A stretch of DNA of 38,328 nt, from assembly GCA_019746355.1 (NCBI GenBank), contig JAIESC010000227.1:1-38328 (forward strand). The letters are read 5' to 3'. This DNA comes from Xanthobacteraceae bacterium (GTDB taxonomy: Bacteria; Pseudomonadota; Alphaproteobacteria; Rhizobiales; Xanthobacteraceae). Position numbers and translations under genes: made by a program. Of the stretch, positions 34,164 to 38,328 are shown piece after piece; positions within the stretch are counted from its first letter, which is position 1; each line of letters opens with the position of its first letter. The notes beneath the pieces were generated by a model. It saw nothing but the letters and a program-made list of their open reading frames with translations. It was not told where the DNA came from and did not search any database.

Positions 34164-34207
34164 TTGACTCCTGCTTCGCAGGCCCTATAAATGTTCCTGT
34201 TCTGTTC
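34164..34207 (+). promoter_or_regulatory. Near-consensus sigma70 promoter with LexA (SOS) box, RNA B
   Basis: -35 TTGACT (34164-34169), 16-nt spacer, -10 TATAAA (34186-34191), then GTTCCTGTTCTGTTC (34193-34207), a perfect GTTC-N7-GTTC LexA box covering the expected start site. This is one of the best promoter-like sequences in the window, yet no convincing coding sequence follows it. Confidence 0.75.
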
Positions 34208-34535
34208 TTATGATGGTCGCCGTCGATCGCGGCGGCCGAAGCGGGAGCAGAATGCGGTGCCCGACAACCGGCATCGCGTTGGAGCGCCGGGAGGCGCCGG
34301 GCCCCTCGCAAGGGCCCCGCGCCCCGGGACCCCCACCCCCCTCAAAGCCTACGGGTCCCGGAATCTTGGCGCGGACCGGCCGATCGCAAGGCCGGTCGGG
34401 GAGCGATCATAAGCTCCCCGGCGCCTCTCGGCGCTCCAACCCCTCTTTTCGAGGGGAAGGAAAGCGTGTCCCCGCAGAGGCGGGGAAGGAATGCGGGCCG
34501 GCCCCGGGCCCGAAATGTCAAAGAACGGGGACGGC
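34200..34535 (+). ncRNA. Candidate SOS-regulated structured RNA, copy B
   Basis: It begins with an 8-bp hairpin (34215-34222/34230-34237). GCGGTGCC (34254-34261) / GGCATCGC (34270-34277) directly abuts a 22-bp closing stem (34278-34299 with 34419-34440, one G.U). The closing stem encloses four hairpins: GGCCC/GGGCC loop CTCGCAA (34300-34316); CCGGGACCC/GGGTCCCGG (34324-34332/34353-34361); GACCGGCC/GGCCGGTC loop GATCGCAA (34374-34397); GGGAGC/GCTCCC loop GATCATAA (34399-34418). Then CCCCTC/GAGGGG (34440-34445/34451-34456) and TCCCCGC/GCGGGGA (34469-34475/34480-34486). The order matches copy A at 11046-11450. A plus-strand open frame (34210-34731) crosses it but runs antisense into the D-aminoacylase gene, has no ribosome binding site and looks like translated structure. 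Confidence 0.68.
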
Positions 34536-34589
34536 GAAGCGTTGGTTGAATGGAATGGCCTTCATGGCGCGGACCCGCAGCCTGCGGGA

Positions 34590-36197
34590 TCAGGCCACCT
34601 GGCCCATCGCGTTCCGCCGCAACACCGTTCCCGGCACCGCCTCGGTGTGCTTTGCGTCCTGCACCACGACCGTGCCGTTGACGATCACGGTCGTTCTTGC
34701 GCCGGACGGAAACTGGTGCGGATCGGCGTAGGTCGCGCGGTCGCGGAAATCCGCCGGGTCGAAGATCGCGACGTCGGCGCGATAGCCCTCCTTCAGCAGC
34801 CCGCGGTCGGCAAAGTTCAGCGCCCGCGCCGTTGCCCCGGTCATCTTGTGGATCGCAAGCTCGAGCGGCAGCGTGCCGCGCTCGCGCACATAGTGGTGAA
34901 TGATGCGTGGGAACGTGCCGTAGAAGCGCGGATGCGGCATGCCCTTGCCGACCTGGCCGTAGGGCGCGACGCAGTTGCCGTCGGAGCCGACCAGCGCCAT
35001 CGGCGAGCCGACGACCGTCTCGATGTCGTCCTCGGAGATCGAGGTGACGAGGACGCGGGTCGCCGCCTGGTCGTCGACGAGATAGTCGCAGAGCGTGTCG
35101 AGGGGGTCCGCGCCGCGCTCGTTCGCCAGCGACAGGAGGGTGCGGCCGGAATACTGCGGCAGGTTCGGCGAGATCGAGATCTGCACGCAGTCCCACGAGG
35201 GGATGCGGCCCCAGTTGTTGAGCCCGTCGCGGGCGATGTCGGCGCGGATCTTGTCGCGCGTGCCTTGTTCCTTGAGCCGGGCCAGCATCGCCGGCACCCC
35301 GCCGGCCTGCACCCATTGCGGCAGCAGGTTCTTCAGCGGGTTCGAGCCCGCCGCATAAGGGTAGGCGTCGCAGTCGATGGCAAGCCCGCGCGCCTTGGCA
35401 TCGGCGATCATCTGCAGCGCCGTTGCGGCCTTGCCCCAGTTGTTGGTGCCGGAGCACTTGAAGTGCACGATCTCCACATGCACGCGGCAGGCTTGGGCAA
35501 AGTCGATCGCCTCCTGCACGGCGTCGAGCACCTTGTCGGACTCGTCGCGCAGGTGGGTGAAGTAGGCGGCGTTGTGCGCTTTGAGCACGCGGCCGAGCGC
35601 GTGCATCTCGGCGGGCTTGGCATAGGAGCCCGGCGGCGTGAACAGGCCGGACGACAGGCCGAGCGCGCCCGCCTGCAGCCCCGCCTCGAGAAGCGCGATC
35701 ATGTGATCGAACTCGGGCGCGGTCGGTTCGCGGTCGCTCATGCCCATGGTCATGAGGCGCAGCGTGTTGTGGCCGACCAGCATGCCGGCGTTCACCGAGG
35801 TCGCCGGAAACGTGTCGAGATAGTCGGGAAACGTCAGCTCGCGGAACGGCGTCCAGGGCGCCGACGGACTCAGGTAGTCCCTCAGCAGCTCCACCTTGCC
35901 GGGCAGGCAGGGCGCGACCGAGAAGCCGCAATGGCCGATGATCTCGGTGGTGACGCCCTGGCGCACCTTGCTCTCGGCCTTGGGATTGATCGGCAGCGTG
36001 AAGTCCGAATGGGTCTTGATGTCGATGAAGCCCGGCGCGACCGCGAGCCCCGTCGCATCGATGGTCCTGCCCGCGGGCTCGGCGATGTCTGATCCAATTT
36101 TGGCAAGGCGCCCGTCCTTGATCGCCACATCGGCCGGCACGCCCGGGGCTCCGCTGCCGTCATAGAGGAGGCCGCCGCGGATCAGGATGTCATGCAC
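34590..36197 (-). CDS. D-aminoacylase / N-acyl-D-amino-acid deacylase family amidohydrolase
   Basis: 535 residues starting MHDILIRGGLLYDGSGAPG. It is a TIM-barrel amidohydrolase with small flanking beta domain: PGFIDIKTHSDFTLPI, IGHCGFSVAP (metal-site Cys), YFTHLRDES and VHFKCSG (His ligands) and ALVGSDG (catalytic Asp). The usual HxH after strand 1 (HTHxD) is KTHSD here, so the first His is Lys. In D-aminoacylase the Cys/His/His site is the essential one, so activity is still plausible. It would release D-amino acids or similar from N-acyl forms in the cytosol. It lies convergent with the RNA candidate. Confidence 0.88.
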   Translation of the reverse strand: MHDILIRGGLLYDGSGAPGVPADVAIKDGRLAKIGSDIAEPAGRTIDATGLAVAPGFIDIKTHSDFTLPINPKAESKVRQGVTTEIIGHCGFSVAPCLPGKVELLRDYLSPSAPWTPFRELTFPDYLDTFPATSVNAGMLVGHNTLRLMTMGMSDREPTAPEFDHMIALLEAGLQAGALGLSSGLFTPPGSYAKPAEMHALGRVLKAHNAAYFTHLRDESDKVLDAVQEAIDFAQACRVHVEIVHFKCSGTNNWGKAATALQMIADAKARGLAIDCDAYPYAAGSNPLKNLLPQWVQAGGVPAMLARLKEQGTRDKIRADIARDGLNNWGRIPSWDCVQISISPNLPQYSGRTLLSLANERGADPLDTLCDYLVDDQAATRVLVTSISEDDIETVVGSPMALVGSDGNCVAPYGQVGKGMPHPRFYGTFPRIIHHYVRERGTLPLELAIHKMTGATARALNFADRGLLKEGYRADVAIFDPADFRDRATYADPHQFPSGARTTVIVNGTVVVQDAKHTEAVPGTVLRRNAMGQVA

Positions 36198-36371
36198 GCG
36201 AGACTCGCTTCAGGTTGGATGGGAGACGAAAAGCTGTGACAGGCGGCGAGGTTAGCCGGGCGATCGGCAAACTTAAACCCGCCTCAATGGGAGGGCACCA
36301 ACCGAGGCGTTCGGCTGATCTGCGCGCACTGCATTTGGCCAAAGCGGGGCGGTTCTCGTCTGTGGTGAGCC

Positions 36372-36701
36372 ATGATCCTTTATCTGACCGGCGCGGTTGC
36401 CCTGGCCACGATCGTGCTCGGCCTGAGCTGGGATTCGTCCCGGCTCATCGGCCGCCACGTCAACGCGATCTTCACCCGATTTCCGCGCGGCCGGGCCTTC
36501 GCCTTCGGCGCGCTGTTCGGCGTCTATGCAGGGCTGATGCCGGCCTTGATCGCGTATGCGGTCATGCGCCGGGAGTGGGCGGCTGAGCTTGTCGATGCGT
36601 CTTTCGCTTTGGCTTGCGGAATGGGCTGGGTCCGGGTCGGCGAGCGGCCCCGCGAGAGCAAGCAAGCGGCAGCGAATCAACGCAAAGGTCGCAGCAGCTG
36701 A
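36372..36701 (+). CDS. Small membrane protein, unknown function
   Basis: 109 residues with two hydrophobic segments: LYLTGAVALATIVLGLSW and FAFGALFGVYAGLMPALIAY. A basic polar tail follows (ERPRESKQAAANQRKGRSS). The start has only a weak GTGAG upstream. No domain was recognised. The 175 bp upstream, between this gene and the divergent D-aminoacylase, shows nothing clear. The frame could be chance, but the two-helix pattern and position make a gene reasonable. Confidence 0.45.
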   Translation: MILYLTGAVALATIVLGLSWDSSRLIGRHVNAIFTRFPRGRAFAFGALFGVYAGLMPALIAYAVMRREWAAELVDASFALACGMGWVRVGERPRESKQAAANQRKGRSS

Positions 36702-36723
36702 TCGACAAAGACGGGGACGTAAT

Positions 36724-36760
36724 GAAAAGCAAGAGGCCGCCAACTGAGCGGCTCTTGCTT
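36724..36760 (-). terminator. Hairpin terminator between convergent small genes
   Basis: AAGCAAGAG-G-CCGC (36727-36740) pairs with GCGGCTCTTGCTT (36748-36760), 13 bp with one bulge and a 7-nt loop. On the minus strand it is followed by TTTTC, so it is a good Rho-independent terminator for the gene ending at 36766, and may also act on the plus strand. Confidence 0.7.
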
Positions 36761-36765
36761 CAGTG

Positions 36766-37077
36766 TCACCAGCCACGACGCCCGCGGTACGGCTTACATG
36801 CGCCGTCCTGCCAGGTGTAGTTGGGATTGCTGCACGAGATCGCGCCGTCGTTGCCCCTGACAGGGCGCACGACGTTCCCGCGGAAATTGGGGGCGTCGTA
36901 CGAGCCAGGATCACGGTATCCATACCCGCGATATCCGCCGCCGTGCGCTGGCACGCAGCGGTAGCCGTTGTAGTACCAGCCGCGTCCGCAGCCGTCGCGA
37001 GCTTCCGCGGGTGAGACCGAAGCCGTCACTGCCGCAATCGCAGCAGCGGCGAGCAACAATAAAGAGAGGCGAGTCAT
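36766..37077 (-). CDS. Small secreted GCGxGW protein with Gly/Tyr-rich centre
   Basis: 103 residues. The signal peptide (LSLLLLAAAAIAAVTASVSP) ends near AEA. The mature protein begins RDGCGRGWYYNGYRCVP and has a Gly/Tyr-rich loop (GGGYRGYGYRDPGSYDAP). It ends with a second Cys pair (ISCSNPNYTWQDGACKP). AGGAAAGGAA precedes the ATG. It shares the GCGxGW motif with the protein at 2413-2658. Function unknown; likely a small periplasmic or surface protein with two disulfides. Confidence 0.72.
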   Translation of the reverse strand: MTRLSLLLLAAAAIAAVTASVSPAEARDGCGRGWYYNGYRCVPAHGGGYRGYGYRDPGSYDAPNFRGNVVRPVRGNDGAISCSNPNYTWQDGACKPYRGRRGW

Positions 37078-37326
37078 TGTCGCGTTTCCTTTCCTTGGTC
37101 GCCCAATGGAACGCTAAGGGCCGCCAAATGAACGGTAACAAAATGCGGGTGCGACACTGCATCACTCCCCCGGAATTGGGAAATGACGCTCACAACAGGC
37201 CGCAAGGGGCAAAATCAGGCCAGTCCCCACTTTTTGGTACTGGCCGTAATAGGCCACCTCGCAGATTCAAAACAGGCCACTAAAATATCGGGGGATATCG
37301 AACGGAACGGGAACGAATTTGCGTGT

Positions 37327-37369
37327 CAAGTGTTTTTGTGGTAGTTATCACCGCTACCTACAACACTTG
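37327..37369. promoter_or_regulatory. Imperfect dyad over the promoter of the Panacea-domain gene
   Basis: CAAGTGTT (37327-37334) and AACACTTG (37362-37369) form a perfect 8-bp inverted pair, with an inner GGTAG/CTACC pair (37340-37344/37354-37358). A possible promoter, TTGTGG (37336-37341), 17 nt, TACAAC (37359-37364), lies inside it. This fits an operator for autoregulation, usual for toxin-antitoxin pairs; binding is inferred. Confidence 0.45.
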
Positions 37370-37378
37370 GCGTGCCCA

Positions 37379-38080
37379 ATGCGAACGGCCAACCATATAG
37401 CCGAATGGATCGTTCGCTACAGTGCGGATGAACTCGGAGCGCCAGTGGACCCGATGTCCCTGGAGAAGCTCGTTTATTACGCTCAAGCGTTCTACTTGTC
37501 GTTGGAAGACGAGCCGCTTTTTGGGGATTCAATTGAGGCGTGGAAATGGGGTCCGGTAGTTCCCGACGTCTATCATCGATATCAGGCGTTCGGAGCTGAC
37601 CCGATTGTTATGGCGAGCGATGCCGCCATCTCTTTGGGCCGCCAAGTAGCCGATTTTTTGGAACAGGTCGTTGATTTTTTCCGCCGCCATACGGCAGTCA
37701 ATCTGTCCAAGGCTAGTCACCTAGAGACTCCGTGGCTGGATGCGAGCGCCACCAAAGACACCATCATCTCGCAAGCGGAGATGAAGGCATATTATCGCGG
37801 CTTAATGAATGAGGGTGAGGCAGCATTATCGCGGCACGAGTTGCTCGATTCTATTCCTGAACCGAGGTGGTCATCGTACTATGTGGCTGGAATTGCTGCG
37901 CGACGATTGACTTCGCATCCGTTCTATGTGGCATCGCTTGCAAAGACACTAGCAGAGCCAACACCGCGTGGGCCAGAACTACCGAGTAGTTTTTTTGCCC
38001 CGGTTAAAGGTCGAGACTTCATCGAATTCAGCCCTGATGAAGACCCGGACGATATTATCCGCGCCGCGCGCAATTCCTGA
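37379..38080 (+). CDS. Panacea-domain (DUF4065, SocA-like) protein, probable antitoxin
   Basis: 233 residues from ATG 37379. The Panacea core is clear: RTANHIAEWIVRYSADELG, PMSLEKLVYYAQAFYLSL, LFGDSIEAWKWGPVVPDVYH and NLSKASHLETPWLDAS. Panacea proteins act as antitoxins for many unrelated toxins, sometimes as chaperones. The frame continues upstream to a TTG at 37319, but the domain begins after 37379. The coding region is clearly AT-richer than the window average, a sign of recent transfer. A second gene starts 3 nt after the stop and is cut off by the terminal repeat. Confidence 0.85.
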   Translation: MRTANHIAEWIVRYSADELGAPVDPMSLEKLVYYAQAFYLSLEDEPLFGDSIEAWKWGPVVPDVYHRYQAFGADPIVMASDAAISLGRQVADFLEQVVDFFRRHTAVNLSKASHLETPWLDASATKDTIISQAEMKAYYRGLMNEGEAALSRHELLDSIPEPRWSSYYVAGIAARRLTSHPFYVASLAKTLAEPTPRGPELPSSFFAPVKGRDFIEFSPDEDPDDIIRAARNS

Positions 38081-38083
38081 TGC

Positions 38084-38302
38084 ATGCCCAAGGTTCTCAT
38101 TCATCGCTCACTGGTGGTGAGAATCGATCAGCACGGACTAAGCGCGGAATTAAAGGCTTTCGTAAAGGCTTGTTCTGAAGGGACGCATCCTCCGCGCATT
38201 TACAAACCGTCCGGTGTACAGCCTCCGTTCGCGCCCTACCAACTGCTAGACAGAGCCGGTCCCGGAATTTTGCACAGGGCGCTAAGTGGAATTTCTGCCT
38301 GA
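38084..38302 (+). pseudogene. Truncated partner of the Panacea gene (candidate toxin), runs into terminal repeat
   Basis: From ATG 38084, 56 native codons (MPKVLIHRSLVVRIDQHGLS, then AELKAFVKACSEGTHPPRIY and PPFAPYQLLDR) reach 38251. The remaining 16 codons to the stop at 38302 are encoded by the terminal repeat, so the native C-terminus is missing. The 3-nt gap after the Panacea gene is typical of toxin-antitoxin operons. I do not recognise the toxin family. Either an insertion has broken it, or the contig simply ends here and the true sequence differs. Confidence 0.55.
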
Positions 38303-38328
38303 CGGCAGGCACGCTGTGGCCTGCGAAT
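38252..38328. repeat. 77-bp terminal repeat, right copy
   Basis: Exact inverted copy of bases 1-77. Reading outward from the window it starts AGAGCCGGTCCCGGAATTTT. The join to unique sequence is at 38251/38252, inside an open reading frame. Confidence 0.85.

Noticed and set aside
34210..34731. 173-codon plus-strand frame across RNA copy B
   Set aside because: It starts only about 10 nt after the expected transcript start, has no ribosome binding site, and runs antisense through the end of the D-aminoacylase gene. I recall similar frames annotated in related genomes, but that does not show translation.

Overview
The window reads as GC-rich alphaproteobacterial DNA, most like a soil member of the Rhizobiales (Bradyrhizobium / Rhodopseudomonas / Xanthobacteraceae type). 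The basis is the gene families: six Bug/TctC-type substrate-binding proteins, several small secreted proteins with GCGxGW motifs, DUF4168, DUF1203, a TadG-like vWA protein and a PaoABC-like periplasmic oxidase. Intergenic palindromic elements and GTTC-N7-GTTC LexA boxes support the same placement. Both ends of the window carry the same 77 bp in inverted orientation. This is best read as one assembled contig that stops on both sides at copies of one repeat.

Layout. 1-600: repeat end and AT-richer sequence without a gene. 616-7316: class I fumarase, small secreted proteins, a two-gene unit (TSUP permease and SH3-like protein), a Bug protein and a DUF1203 protein, separated by palindromic elements. 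7519-17635: an accessory catabolic region with a cupin, a luciferase-like monooxygenase, a divergent MarR regulator, four tandem paralogous alpha/beta hydrolases (two cytoplasmic, two with Tat signals) and three tandem Bug proteins. 17650-25857: a DUF4168 protein, a branched-chain-amino-acid-type binding protein, a haem-motif/beta-propeller secreted protein, a MetE-like/Bug pair and another Bug protein. 25871-28930: two very small proteins, a TadG-like protein and a quinone-reductase-like MDR enzyme. 28952-34058: an AraC regulator divergent from a three-gene, translationally overlapping PaoABC-like molybdenum hydroxylase. 34590-36197: a D-aminoacylase-like amidohydrolase. 36372-38328: small proteins and an AT-richer Panacea-domain toxin-antitoxin-like pair whose second gene is cut by the terminal repeat.

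The most interesting signal lies in two gene-free GC-rich intergenic regions, about 11046-11450 and 34200-34535. Each begins at a sigma70-like promoter that overlaps or abuts a LexA-type SOS box. Each then shows a long closing stem (16 and 22 bp, one G.U each, with a compensatory A-U to G-C change between copies) around four hairpins. Most of those hairpins have 7-8 nt loops ending in UCRYAA, similar to a tRNA anticodon loop. After the closing stem comes a CCCTC/GAGGG hairpin. I interpret them as two paralogues of a structured, probably DNA-damage-inducible non-coding RNA family that I do not recognise.

How the genes may work together: the hydrolases, flavin-dependent monooxygenase, cupin, MDR enzyme, aldehyde-oxidase-like complex and D-aminoacylase, with many periplasmic binding proteins, suggest uptake and breakdown of varied organic acids, amides and aromatic compounds. 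No substrate can be assigned from sequence alone.
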